A stretch of 64,000 nucleotides of DNA from Variovorax atrisoli 110B (GTDB taxonomy: Bacteria > Pseudomonadota > Gammaproteobacteria > Burkholderiales > Burkholderiaceae_C), in contig NZ_KB907450.1 of NCBI RefSeq assembly GCF_000382045.1, positions 1,254,204-1,318,203 on the forward strand. Direction: 5' to 3'. Of this stretch, positions 8,661 to 18,984 are shown one piece after another. Under the pieces are notes generated by a model. That model worked only from the letters and a program-made list of their open reading frames with translations. It was not told where the DNA came from and did no database searches. Every line of letters starts with the position of its first letter. Positions within the stretch are counted from its first letter, which is position 1. The translations under genes and the position numbers were made by a program.

Positions 8661-9119
8661 ATGAACATCGACAAGAAAGACCGCCTGATCCTCGAAGCGC
8701 TGCAGACCGACGCGCGCCAGAGCCTGGCCGCCATCGGCAAGCGCATCGGCCTGTCGCAGCCGGCCATGAGCGAGCGGGTGCGCAAGCTCGAGGAAGCGGG
8801 CGTGATCGAGGGCTACGGCGCGCGCGTCAACCTGCGCGCGCTGGGCGTGGGGCTGCAGGCCATCATCCGCATCGACACCACGCATGCGGGCATTGCCAGG
8901 TACCTGAAGCTGTTCGACTCGATGCCCGAGGTGCTGAGCGCCGACCGCGTGACGGGGGAAGACTGCTTCTTCGTGCGCTGCGCGATCGCCGAGCCGTCCG
9001 ACCTGGAGCGGGTGGTGGACGCGCTGGCGGTCGATGGCTCGGTGACCACGTCGCTGGTGCTGTCGAGCCCCGTGAACAAGCGGGTCACCGTGCACGCGGC
9101 CAGGCCGCCGAAGAAATAG
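8661..9119 (+). CDS. Lrp/AsnC-family transcriptional regulator
   Basis: 152 residues from ATG 8661 (MNIDKKDRLILEALQ). An N-terminal winged helix-turn-helix (residues 1-60: LAAIGKRIGLSQPAMSERVRKLEEAGVIEGY) is followed by the RAM ligand-binding domain (about 65-145) with LSADRVTGEDCFFVRC. Members form dimers to octamers and respond to amino acids. It is transcribed away from the GST gene with 127 bases between starts, the classic layout for a regulator and its target. It converges with the SDR gene, 10 bases between stops. Effector unknown. Confidence 0.92.
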   Translation: MNIDKKDRLILEALQTDARQSLAAIGKRIGLSQPAMSERVRKLEEAGVIEGYGARVNLRALGVGLQAIIRIDTTHAGIARYLKLFDSMPEVLSADRVTGEDCFFVRCAIAEPSDLERVVDALAVDGSVTTSLVLSSPVNKRVTVHAARPPKK

Positions 9120-9129
9120 GCGGCAGCCT

Positions 9130-10032
9130 TCAGCGCTGCGCCTTGTCCTTCTGGTTCTGCGCCTCGATGCGTTCGCGCGCGGCCAGCCAGTCGGCGTCGC
9201 TCCACTGGCGCAGCTCGTAGAAGTTGCCGCCGGTGGCCAGTGCATTGCCGCCGTCCATCATGATGCTCTGGCCGGTGAGCCAGTCGCACTGGCCCGGCGC
9301 CATCAGGAAGGAAGCCAGGTTCTGCAGCTCGCTCATGCGGCCGGTGCGCGCCATCGGGTTGTTCTGCTTGCTGCGCGCGCCGGGCTCCTCGCCGGGGTTC
9401 AGGCGCTTGCTCATGCCTTCCGTCGGAATCTCGCCGGGGCCGACGGCGTTCAGGCGGATGCCGTAGCGCGCCCATTCGACCGCGAGCGACTTGGTCATGA
9501 CCTCGATGCCGGCCTTGCTCATGGCCGAGGGCACCACGTAGGGGCTGCCGTTGTCGACCCAGGTGACGATGATGCTCATCACGCTGCGGAAGGCGTCGCC
9601 CTGCTTCCATTCGCCCGATTTCGCCTGCGCCACCCAGCGCTTGCCCACCGCCTGCGTCACGTAGAAGCTGCCGTGGAACACGATGTTGGCGATGGCGTCG
9701 AAAGCGCGCGGCGAGAGGGCCTCAGTGGGCGAGACGAAGTTGCCTGCCGCGTTGTTAACCAGCCCGGTGAGGCCGCCGCTCTGGAACAGGCTCTCGACCA
9801 TCTCGTCGACCTGCTGCGCGATGCGGATGTCCACGCCGAAGGTGTCGATGCGCCGCTGCGGAAACTGCTTGCGCCATTCGGCCGCCGTCTCCTCGCAGAC
9901 CGACTGGCGCCGGCCGCAGATGGCCACGTCGGCGCCGAGGCTCAGGAAGCGCTCGGCCATCGCCCGGCCGAGGCCGGTGCCGCCGCCGGTCACCAGGATG
10001 CGCTGGCCGCTCATGAGGGAAGTCTCGAACAT
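9130..10032 (-). CDS. SDR oxidoreductase resembling 2,4-dienoyl-CoA reductase
   Basis: 300 residues from ATG 10032, with AAGGAG at good spacing. The Rossmann motif is TGGGTGLG (residues 15-22), LVNNAAG at 91-97, and YVVPSAMSKAGIEVMTKSLAVEW around 165-187 closely matches the DECR1-type (mitochondrial/peroxisomal) 2,4-dienoyl-CoA reductases, including the SAxxKAG lysine (K173). Aligned by eye on that lysine, the catalytic tyrosine of DECR1 falls on Trp158 here, so catalysis may differ. Expected role: NADPH-dependent reduction of a 2,4-dienoyl-CoA in beta-oxidation of unsaturated fatty acids. Divergent from a CaiB-like CoA-transferase gene, which fits an acyl-CoA context. Confidence 0.82.
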   Translation of the reverse strand: MFETSLMSGQRILVTGGGTGLGRAMAERFLSLGADVAICGRRQSVCEETAAEWRKQFPQRRIDTFGVDIRIAQQVDEMVESLFQSGGLTGLVNNAAGNFVSPTEALSPRAFDAIANIVFHGSFYVTQAVGKRWVAQAKSGEWKQGDAFRSVMSIIVTWVDNGSPYVVPSAMSKAGIEVMTKSLAVEWARYGIRLNAVGPGEIPTEGMSKRLNPGEEPGARSKQNNPMARTGRMSELQNLASFLMAPGQCDWLTGQSIMMDGGNALATGGNFYELRQWSDADWLAARERIEAQNQKDKAQR

Positions 10033-10175
10033 GAATCGTCTCCTTGGTCGATGGAAAGGCGGCACCCGCCGCCACCGGCACATGCTACGCGCGCGGCACC
10101 CTTGCGGCTTGCGTGAGGTGGTTCCGTCCCCCGGGGCGAGAATGCGCGAAACGAAATTTCCGGAGACGACGACCG

Positions 10176-11051
10176 ATGCCCAGCCCCGCCGACGACCAAG
10201 CCTTCGCACCGCTGGAGGGCGTTCGCGTCCTCAGCCTCGCGCTGAACCTGCCCGGGCCCGCCGCGCTGCTGCGCTGCCGCCGGATGGGCGCCAACTGCCT
10301 GAAGCTGGAGCCGCCGGGCGGCGACCCGATGGCGCTCTACAACCGGCCCGCCTACGCCGCGCTGCACGAGGGCATCGAGATCCGCACCCTCGACCTCAAG
10401 ACCGAGGCCGGCCAGCAGCAGCTGCACGCCGAGCTGGCGGCCACCGACGTGCTGCTCAGCTCGTTCAGGCCCTCGGCGCTCGCCAAGCTGAAGCTCGACT
10501 GGGCCACGCTGCAGGCGCGCCACCCTTCGCTGTCGCAGGTGGCCATCGTCGGCGCGCCCGGCGAGCGTGCCGAGGAGCCGGGCCACGACCTGACCTACCT
10601 GGCCGAAAGCGGCCTCGTCACCGGCACCGAACTGCCGCCCACGCTCTACGCCGACATGGGTGGCGCCCTGCTCGCGAGCGAGGCGGTGCTCAAGGCCATG
10701 CTGCTGCGCTCCCGAAGGGCTGGCGGCGTTTACCTGGAAGTGGCGCTGAACGCCTCGGCCGACTGGCTCGCCCTGCCCCGCACCTGGGGCCTGACCCAGC
10801 CCTCGGGCGCGGTCGGAGGCGCGCATGCGGGGTACCGCGTCTATCCCTGCGCCGATGGCCGCGTGGCGGTGGCGGCGCTGGAGCCGCATTTCGCGAAACG
10901 GCTCTGCGAAGCCGCGCAGATCGCCTCGCACGACATGCTGGCGCCGTCCACCCGCGAGGCGCTGGCGGCCTGGCTGCTGACGCGCACGCGCGCCGAACTC
11001 GATGCGATGAGCCGCGAGCGCGACGTGCCGCTGCTCACGCTGGCTGACTAG
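10176..11051 (+). CDS. Short CaiB/BaiF-family CoA-transferase-like protein
   Basis: 291 residues from ATG 10176 behind GGAG. It opens with the family N-terminal motif (GVRVLSLALNLPGPAAL, then KLEPPGGDPM) and contains YADMGGALLASEAVL, whose Asp is the expected acyl-anhydride residue. Family members are usually near 360-400 residues, so it lacks part of the interlocked C-terminal region; the reading frame shows no frameshift. Short forms of this kind may act on a racemase-type reaction, but activity is uncertain. Divergent from the dienoyl-CoA reductase-like gene, 143 bases between starts. Convergent with the exported protein gene, 3 bases between stops. Confidence 0.8.
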   Translation: MPSPADDQAFAPLEGVRVLSLALNLPGPAALLRCRRMGANCLKLEPPGGDPMALYNRPAYAALHEGIEIRTLDLKTEAGQQQLHAELAATDVLLSSFRPSALAKLKLDWATLQARHPSLSQVAIVGAPGERAEEPGHDLTYLAESGLVTGTELPPTLYADMGGALLASEAVLKAMLLRSRRAGGVYLEVALNASADWLALPRTWGLTQPSGAVGGAHAGYRVYPCADGRVAVAALEPHFAKRLCEAAQIASHDMLAPSTREALAAWLLTRTRAELDAMSRERDVPLLTLAD

Positions 11052-11054
11052 GAC

Positions 11055-11963
11055 TCAGCGAGCGGGGCCGTCGCGCTGCCGGTCTTCGCGCTTGAGCGCG
11101 AGGTAGGTGTCCAGATCGATCTCGTGCAGCTGGCGCGGGTACTGTTCGGCGCCCGCGAACCATCGACGCTGGCGGCGCTCGGCCTGATCCGGCCCCGGTG
11201 CCGAGAGGTAGGCGTCGAGCGTCAGGAAGTAGCGCATCGCATTGCGCTCCACCAGCCCCCGCAGGCCGCGGATGTAGTCGGGCTGGCCCTCGGGCGTCTT
11301 GCCGACCACGGTGAAGCCCACCTTGTCGCTGCCGAAGGTCGCCAGGTAGGCCATGGTGCCCAGGCGCACCATGGTGTTGTGGTCGTAGCTGTAGCTGAAG
11401 TGCAGGAAGCTCTTGTGCTCGTCGAGCGCCACGGCCTCGAGCGTCACGCGATAGTTGCTGGTGCCCAGGGGGCCGCTTTCGGCGGAGAGCTCCACAAGCA
11501 GGTGATCGGGCGAGCTGCTGCTGACCCGGTAGACGAAGGGCAACTCGAAGGCCTGGTCCACGGGCTTGTCGTAGCGTCGCACCACGTAGAGCGTGAGCAT
11601 CTCGCGCCCCTGCGGGCCGCTGGAGGTGCGGCAGCGCCGGTTATTGACGTGCAGGGTCAGCACGTCGCACCAGTGGGCCGAGCCCTTGAGCGCGGTCGCG
11701 ATCTCGGAGAGCGGATGCTCGACCACTGCATGGACGTCTCCCTGCAGGCCGTCGGCAGTCTCCATCGAGTCCAGCTGAATGGCCCGGCCGAAGCCGCTGT
11801 GCGCGAGCTTGTCGCTCATGCGCTGATGGACGTCGCGCAGCGCCTGGGCGGAGGAGCTCTCCCCGGAGGCGGCCGCGAACGCCTGCGCCGAGGCAAGCAC
11901 CAGCGACAACGCTGCCGCCAGGATGCGCATCCACGAAACCGGCGAGTGGGGCGAACTGCTCAT
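11055..11963 (-). CDS. Hypothetical exported protein
   Basis: 302 residues from ATG 11963. A Sec signal peptide is visible (MRILAAALSLVLASAQAFAAS, residues 12-32), giving a periplasmic mature protein of about 270 residues. If translation starts at the inner ATG 11930, the signal would be at the very N-terminus, which is a fair alternative. The mature part has helix at the start (ALRDVHQRMSDKLAHSGFG), a beta-rich centre (YRVTLEAVALDEHKSFLHFSYSY) and a helical, Arg-rich C-terminus. There is one Cys pair, in HWCDV and NRRCRT. No family is recognised. It lies head to tail with the DMT transporter gene, 38 bases apart. Confidence 0.7.
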   Translation of the reverse strand: MSSSPHSPVSWMRILAAALSLVLASAQAFAAASGESSSAQALRDVHQRMSDKLAHSGFGRAIQLDSMETADGLQGDVHAVVEHPLSEIATALKGSAHWCDVLTLHVNNRRCRTSSGPQGREMLTLYVVRRYDKPVDQAFELPFVYRVSSSSPDHLLVELSAESGPLGTSNYRVTLEAVALDEHKSFLHFSYSYDHNTMVRLGTMAYLATFGSDKVGFTVVGKTPEGQPDYIRGLRGLVERNAMRYFLTLDAYLSAPGPDQAERRQRRWFAGAEQYPRQLHEIDLDTYLALKREDRQRDGPAR

Positions 11964-12001
11964 GGGGCCACACCATACAACGGAGCGCCCCACCCGTGGC
12001 A

Positions 12002-12940
12002 TCAGTCGGACTGTGCCGGCTTGCTGCGCCGCACCAGCAGCAGCATCGCGCCGGCCAGCAGCAAGGCCCCGGCCCACTGGCGCGGCGTCATCGCCTGCGA
12101 GAACAGCGCCGCAGCCAGCAAGGCCGCCACCAGCGGCTCGATCAGCGTACCGACCACCGCCGCCGTCGGCGACAGCCGCCGCGCGCCCCAGGCGAAGGCC
12201 AGATAAGCCACCGAGGTCGTCACCACGCCCGTGTAGCCCACGCCCAGCCATTGCGCGCCGCCGTCCGGCCAGGTGATGCCCGCGGGCACGGCGACGGCCA
12301 GCATGCAAAGCGCCGCCGCTGTCATCCCCCAGGCCGAGGCCGTGACTGCCGGCACCCGCGCGGGCATGCGCGCGTTGCCCAGCACCACCATCGCGTAGCA
12401 GAAGGCGGAGCCCAGCGACCACGCCACGCCGACCGCATGCCCCGGCGCCAGCGGGCCCCATCCTCCCGCAGGCATCACCAGCAGGAGCACGCCCGCCAAT
12501 GCGAGCATCAGCCCCGCGACAAGCTTCGGGCCGAGGCGCTCATAGCCGCGCAGCACCGACACCAGCGCGACGATCACCGGCGCGCAGCAGATCGAGATGA
12601 CCGTCGGCAGTGCCGCCCCCAGGTGCACGATGCCGGCGAACCAGCAGCTCACGTTGAGCGCCATCGCGGCGCCCGTGGCCAGCATCTGCAGCCGCTCGCG
12701 ACCGCCCAGGTCAGCCCAGCCGGTCCCCGGCATGGCAGGCGCCCGCCAGTGCAGCCACCACAGCAGCGGCAGCCCGAGGGCGAAGCGCGCCAGCGACAGG
12801 CTCTGCGGCGCGATGCCGCCATCGATCAGGAATTGCGCCACCAGCGCACCACCGCCCCAGAGGGCGCCGGCCAGCAGCACGCCGCCCCAGGCCAGGGCGG
12901 CAGACGTTCTTGCGTTCATTGATGAAAGTTCTTTCTCCAT
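12002..12940 (-). CDS. EamA/DMT-superfamily transporter
   Basis: About 312 residues with ten predicted membrane helices arranged as two EamA repeats (residues about 15-145 and 165-300). Recognisable blocks are WGGVLLAGALWGGGALVAQFLI, ALNVSCWFAGIVHLGAALPTVIS and GVVTTSVAYLAFAWGARRLSPT-AAVVGTLIEPLVAALLA, the last being the hallmark of the second repeat. These inner-membrane carriers export or import small metabolites such as amino acids; substrate unknown. The start is ambiguous (ATG 12952, 12940 or 12919) because no ribosome binding site stands out. Divergent from the tautomerase gene across a 216-base regulatory gap. Confidence 0.88.
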   Translation of the reverse strand: MEKELSSMNARTSAALAWGGVLLAGALWGGGALVAQFLIDGGIAPQSLSLARFALGLPLLWWLHWRAPAMPGTGWADLGGRERLQMLATGAAMALNVSCWFAGIVHLGAALPTVISICCAPVIVALVSVLRGYERLGPKLVAGLMLALAGVLLLVMPAGGWGPLAPGHAVGVAWSLGSAFCYAMVVLGNARMPARVPAVTASAWGMTAAALCMLAVAVPAGITWPDGGAQWLGVGYTGVVTTSVAYLAFAWGARRLSPTAAVVGTLIEPLVAALLAAALFSQAMTPRQWAGALLLAGAMLLLVRRSKPAQSD

Positions 12941-13156
12941 GACGCCCGCCATGGCCTATGGCCGATCGCTTCAGGATCGGGGTTCAGGCAGCGGGCGTGA
13001 CCATCCGAGCCGCCGGCCGGCCCTTGGGGCACGGCTGGCGGCAACCGCTTGGGTCCGAGCGCGAGCGCGCTTCAGCAGCGGACGGCGGACGGGGGAGAAA
13101 GATGGCGGGCCATGTCGCGTATCTTATGCGCCCAAGACTTTTTCGAGGAACGGCCC

Positions 13157-13537
13157 ATGCCACTCGTGCGAATCGATCTTTCCAGCGACACCCCCGAAAC
13201 CCTGGGTCCGGCCATCGGCGACCTGGTCTACCAGGCCATGCGGGACACCATCAACGTGCCGGAGCACGACAAGTTCCAGGTCATCACGCGCCACGCTCCG
13301 CAAGAGCTGGTGCATCCGGCAAGCTACCTCGGCGTGTCGTATTCGCCGGGTTTCGTGCTGATCCAGATCACCCTGAACCAGGGGCGCACGACCGAGATGA
13401 AGAAGGCCTTCTACAAGCGGGTGGCCGACGACCTCCACGGCCGGCTGGGCATCCGGCGCGAGGACGTGTTCATCAACCTCGTCGAGGTGGCGAAGGAGAA
13501 CTGGTCGTTCGGCAACGGGGAGATGCAGTACGCCTGA
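13157..13537 (+). CDS. Tautomerase-superfamily protein
   Basis: 126 residues from ATG 13157. The mature N-terminal residue after Met removal would be Pro (MPLVRIDLSSDTPE), the catalytic base of this superfamily. The fold is two beta-alpha-beta units; VLIQITLNQGRTTEMKKAFYKRVADDLHGRLGIRREDVFINLVEV is the typical second half of the Tautomerase_2 (MIF-like trimer) group, and KENWSFGNGEMQYA is its characteristic end. Likely a keto-enol tautomerase or dehalogenase-like enzyme on a small acid; substrate unknown. It converges with ygiQ, 24 bases between stops. Confidence 0.9.
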   Translation: MPLVRIDLSSDTPETLGPAIGDLVYQAMRDTINVPEHDKFQVITRHAPQELVHPASYLGVSYSPGFVLIQITLNQGRTTEMKKAFYKRVADDLHGRLGIRREDVFINLVEVAKENWSFGNGEMQYA

Positions 13538-13561
13538 GGGCGCTCCCCGGGGGTGGTCGAC

Positions 13562-15961
<2,400 letters not shown>

Positions 15962-16082
15962 CGGTGGGAGTTGACAGCGCCGCGGGAGCGCCGTTGTGGG
16001 CAACCCTCGATTTTAGGGTTTTCCACCATGCCTGTCGCCCTGCGTTACCTGTGACCGGACTTTCCCGAAGGACTCATGTGCC

Positions 16083-16097
16083 GGCAATTTGATTGCC
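16083..16097. promoter_or_regulatory. Inverted repeat, possible MarR-type operator
   Basis: GGCAA-TTTGA-TTGCC, perfect 5-bp arms, lies 23-37 bases before the ATG chosen for the MarR-GNAT fusion gene. MarR regulators often repress their own gene through short palindromes near the start, so this is a reasonable candidate operator. Whether the fusion protein binds it is inference. Confidence 0.45.
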
Positions 16098-16119
16098 AAA
16101 GTCAACCAACCGAATGACA

Positions 16120-17070
16120 ATGGCAACCATGTCCACGACTTCGCCTCCCATAGATACCGCCGCCGTCAAGGCGATCCGCCAGTTCAACCGCTTCTACACC
16201 CGCCGCATCGGGGCGCTCGACCCCTACCTGGGCAGCGCCATGTCGCTGACCGACGTGCGTGTCCTGTACGAGCTGGCGCACCGCGAGGTACCCGTCGCCA
16301 GCGAGATCGGACGCGACCTCGGGCTGGACGCGGGCTACCTGAGCCGCATCCTTCGCCGCTTCGAGAACGAAGGCTGGCTGGTGCGCGAGCCGCATCCGCG
16401 CGACGCGCGCCAGAGCGTGCTGCGCCTGACCGAGGCGGGCCACGCCGCTTTCGCGCCGCTGCAGCAGAAGTCGCGCGAGGAGGCAGCCGCTCTGCTCGCC
16501 TCGCTGGCCCCGGCGCAGCGACAGCAGCTGGTGCACGCCATGGGAACGGTTCAGTCGCTGCTCGATCCCCAGGCGCCGCCGGAGAGGCCGCAGGCCGCCA
16601 TCCTGCGGGAGCCCGGCCCCGGCGACATCGGCTGGGTGGTGCAGCAGCACGGCGAGATCTACGCGCGAGAGTACGGCTGGAACAGCACCTTCGAGGCGCT
16701 CGTCGCGAACATCGCGGGCGAGTTCCTGCTCAAGTTCCAGCCCGAATGGGAGCGTTGCTGGATCGCCGAGCTCAACGGCGAGCGCGTCGGCTCGATCTTC
16801 GTGGTGCGCAAGTCGGCCACGGTGGCGCAACTGCGGCTCCTGATCCTCACGCCCGGCGCGCGCGGGCTGGGCCTGGGCGGCAAGCTGGTGGACGAATGCA
16901 TCGCCTTCGCGCGCCTGAAGGGCTACCGCAAGATGGTGCTGTGGACCAACAGCTGCCTGACGGCCGCGCGCGGCATCTACGCCAGCCGCGGCTTCCAGCT
17001 CACGGCTTCGGAGCCGCACGAGGGATACGGCACGCCGCTGGTGGGCGAGACCTGGGAATTGAAGCTGTAG
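16120..17070 (+). CDS. MarR-type winged-helix / GNAT acetyltransferase fusion
   Basis: About 316 residues with two domains. Residues about 10-140 form a MarR winged helix: LTDVRVLYELAHREVPVASEIGRDLGLDAGYLSRILRRFENEGWLVRE with the wing HPRDARQSVLRLTEAG. Residues about 155-316 form a GNAT fold with RGLGLGGKLVDECIAFAR (acetyl-CoA pyrophosphate loop) and IYASRGFQL. Such fusions are common in proteobacteria; the acetyl-CoA domain may sense or modify a small molecule while the HTH controls transcription. Start choice is uncertain: TTG 16093 and ATGs 16114, 16120 and 16129 are in frame without a clear ribosome binding site. Divergent from ygiQ. Confidence 0.88.
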   Translation: MATMSTTSPPIDTAAVKAIRQFNRFYTRRIGALDPYLGSAMSLTDVRVLYELAHREVPVASEIGRDLGLDAGYLSRILRRFENEGWLVREPHPRDARQSVLRLTEAGHAAFAPLQQKSREEAAALLASLAPAQRQQLVHAMGTVQSLLDPQAPPERPQAAILREPGPGDIGWVVQQHGEIYAREYGWNSTFEALVANIAGEFLLKFQPEWERCWIAELNGERVGSIFVVRKSATVAQLRLLILTPGARGLGLGGKLVDECIAFARLKGYRKMVLWTNSCLTAARGIYASRGFQLTASEPHEGYGTPLVGETWELKL

Positions 17071-17090
17071 CAGGCCCTGCCTGACTGGCC

Positions 17091-17111
17091 CCTTCCCCCT
17101 CTGGGGGAAGG
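17091..17111. repeat. GC hairpin repeat, copy 1 of inverted pair
   Basis: CCTTCCCCC-TCT-GGGGGAAGG, perfect 9-bp arms. The reverse complement of copy 2 at 17166-17186 is nearly identical, so the two are inverted copies of one short element. They sit between the convergent ends of the MarR-GNAT gene and bdhA and may serve both as terminators, but neither has a T-run. Confidence 0.75.
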
Positions 17112-17165
17112 TTGGGATGGGGGCAAGCAGAGCTTTCGATGGATACGCCGCGTGCCCCACCCCGG

Positions 17166-17186
17166 CCCTCCCCCAGAGGGGGAGGG
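17166..17186. repeat. GC hairpin repeat, copy 2 of inverted pair
   Basis: CCCTCCCCC-AGA-GGGGGAGGG, perfect 9-bp arms, ending 8 bases before the bdhA stop codon. It is an inverted copy of 17091-17111, with 54 bases between them. Short palindromes of this type recur between genes in Burkholderiales and resemble REP elements. Confidence 0.75.
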
Positions 17187-17193
17187 AGAAGGC

Positions 17194-17976
17194 TCACTGC
17201 ATGAACCAGCCGTGGCTCACCACGAGCGATTGACCCGTGAGCGCATTGGTCGGGAACCCCGCGAACAGCAGCGCCACGCGCGCCACGTCTTCCGTGGTCG
17301 TGAACTCCCCGTCGACCGTCTCCTTCAGCATCACGTTCTTGATGACCTCCTGCTCGGTGATGCCCAGCGTCTTGGCCTGCTCGGGAATCTGCTTTTCCAC
17401 CAGGGGCGTGCGCACGAAGCCCGGGCAGATCACGTTGGCGCGCACGCCGTGCTTGGCTCCTTCCTTCGCGACGGTCTTGGCCAGGCCGATGAGGCCGTGC
17501 TTGGCCGTCACGTAGGGCGCCTTCAGCAGCGAGGCCTCCTTGGAGTGCACCGAGCCCATGTAGATCACGCTGCCGCCGCGGCCCTGCGCGTACATGTGCT
17601 TCAGGCAGGCCTTGGTGGTGAGAAAGGCGCCGTCGAGGTGGATGGCGAGCATCTTCTTCCAGTCGGCGAAGCTGAACTCCTCCACCGGATGCACGATCTG
17701 GATGCCGGCGTTGCTGATCAGGATGTCGATGCCGCCGAAGGCCGCGGCGCCCTCTTCCACCGAGGCGTTGACCTGGTCTTCGTTCGTCACGTCCACGCCC
17801 ACGCCGATGGCCTGCGCGCCCGTGGCCTTGAGTTCGGCCGCGGTGGCGTCGGCCGCTTCCTTGTTCAGGTCGGCGATGATGATCTTCGCGCCTTCCTGGG
17901 CGAACAGGATGGCGATTTCCTTGCCGATGCCGCTGGCCGAGCCGGTGATGTAGGCGACCTTGTCCTTGAGTTGCAT
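17194..17976 (-). CDS. bdhA: 3-hydroxybutyrate dehydrogenase
   Basis: 260 residues, exact family length, from ATG 17976 with AAGGAC upstream. SDR features: [12 protein letters not shown] (NAD binding), [15 protein letters not shown], catalytic [22 protein letters not shown] with the Tyr-x3-Lys pair, and the family-specific C-terminus ([14 protein letters not shown]). It oxidises (R)-3-hydroxybutyrate to acetoacetate with NAD+, a step in poly-hydroxybutyrate use. It lies downstream of acetoacetate decarboxylase and a patatin-like gene on the same strand, so the three likely form one pathway. A copy of the three-copy intergenic repeat lies between it and the decarboxylase gene. Confidence 0.95.
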   Translation of the reverse strand: MQLKDKVAYITGSASGIGKEIAILFAQEGAKIIIADLNKEAADATAAELKATGAQAIGVGVDVTNEDQVNASVEEGAAAFGGIDILISNAGIQIVHPVEEFSFADWKKMLAIHLDGAFLTTKACLKHMYAQGRGGSVIYMGSVHSKEASLLKAPYVTAKHGLIGLAKTVAKEGAKHGVRANVICPGFVRTPLVEKQIPEQAKTLGITEQEVIKNVMLKETVDGEFTTTEDVARVALLFAGFPTNALTGQSLVVSHGWFMQ

Positions 17977-18041
17977 GGTGATGTCCTTGAGGGTTGAGGA
18001 GAGAGAAGGATGAATTCCTGCGCCGTTTCCGAATCGGGAGA

Positions 18042-18130
18042 CACTGCGGATCCGGCTTGGCCGGGCCGCAAGTGTCGCGCCCGGCGAGGGGATTGGCGAA
18101 GCGACACGAGGTGCGCGCAGCCTGGGGCCG
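18042..18130 (+). repeat. Three-copy intergenic repeat, copy A
   Basis: About 88 bases between adc and bdhA. Conserved blocks in order: CACTGCGGATCCGGCTTG, CCGGGCCGC, GTGTCGCGCCC, GGCGAGGGG, GGCGAAGCGACACGAGGTG and GCAGCCTGGG. The same block order is found at 35350-35435 and 63022-63109, all in the same orientation and all between minus-strand genes. CCGGCTTGGCCGG forms a small internal palindrome. Confidence 0.85.
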
Positions 18131-18133
18131 TGC

Positions 18134-18883
18134 TCATTTCATGTAGTCGTGTTCCACGGTGCCCAGCGCGAGCGTCATGTCCGCGATGTAGTGCACCGCC
18201 GACTCCACCTTGCGCACCGGCAGGTCGGCCACCGGCGCCAATGCGTGCGGATGCAGTTCGAGCGAGCCGGGCCCGCCCCACGCGCCGTGCAGCGTCACGT
18301 CGACCATGTGATAGCGCACCAGTTCGCAGATGCGCGCGGTGCCGTCGACGTGCGGAATGATCTTGAGCAGGAAGTTCGGCTGCGCGATGCCCGCGAGGAT
18401 GGGCGCTGGATCGAGCGTGCGGTGCTTGAAGCCCATCGTGGCCTTCGCCACGCGCACCTTGCCATAGTCGAGCGTGCCGACCACCACGTCGGTCTCGTAG
18501 TCGAGCACCGGAGATGCGAGCTTCTTCGGGAAGCCCCAGAGCTCGCGCCCGCCTGCAATGGGCGGATGGTCGTTCAGGTACATCGCATGCACGTAGGCGC
18601 CCTTCTCCACGCCCTTGTCGGTGCGCAGCTGCACCGGAATGACCTGGCCCGACTCGGTGTAGTCGCCAAAGCCGGTGGAGTCGGGCATGCGGATGAACTC
18701 GTACTTGACCAGCGGCTCGACGACTTCGAGCGGCTCGGGCACCACCGCGCGCAGGGCCTCGATGTCGGTGCGGTACGTGATGATCAGGAATTCGCGCCTG
18801 ATGAAGCGGTAGGGACCCGGCGGAAAGGCGGGGCTGGTCAGCGGCATCGCGAATGCCGTTCGTCGCACGTCTTCAATGTTCAT
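18134..18883 (-). CDS. adc: Acetoacetate decarboxylase
   Basis: 249 residues, usual length. The active-site segment [15 protein letters not shown] places two lysines at K120 and K121, matching the Schiff-base lysine and the neighbour that lowers its pKa in the clostridial enzyme. Other family blocks: [28 protein letters not shown] and [10 protein letters not shown]. It converts acetoacetate to acetone and CO2. AGGAGG precedes ATG 18883 at a rather long spacing of 13 nt. Adjacent to 3-hydroxybutyrate dehydrogenase, it suggests control of ketone-body overflow during poly-hydroxybutyrate breakdown. Confidence 0.95.
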   Translation of the reverse strand: MNIEDVRRTAFAMPLTSPAFPPGPYRFIRREFLIITYRTDIEALRAVVPEPLEVVEPLVKYEFIRMPDSTGFGDYTESGQVIPVQLRTDKGVEKGAYVHAMYLNDHPPIAGGRELWGFPKKLASPVLDYETDVVVGTLDYGKVRVAKATMGFKHRTLDPAPILAGIAQPNFLLKIIPHVDGTARICELVRYHMVDVTLHGAWGGPGSLELHPHALAPVADLPVRKVESAVHYIADMTLALGTVEHDYMK

Positions 18884-18984
18884 GATGCAAACATTTCCTC
18901 CTGGTGAAGCTGAAGCGTTGAATTGACGGCCCAGTCTCGCGCTGGTTTCTTAGCCGGGGCTGAATCGCCGCTCGCCCAGGCGGC

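Noticed and set aside
10176..11051. Pseudogene call for the short CaiB-like gene
   Set aside because: Frame, ribosome binding site and catalytic Asp are intact, and no remaining C-terminal part is found downstream.
12941..13156. Extra small gene in the DMT-tautomerase gap
   Set aside because: Open frames here lack ribosome binding sites and have shadow-like composition; the gap is best read as a divergent promoter region.
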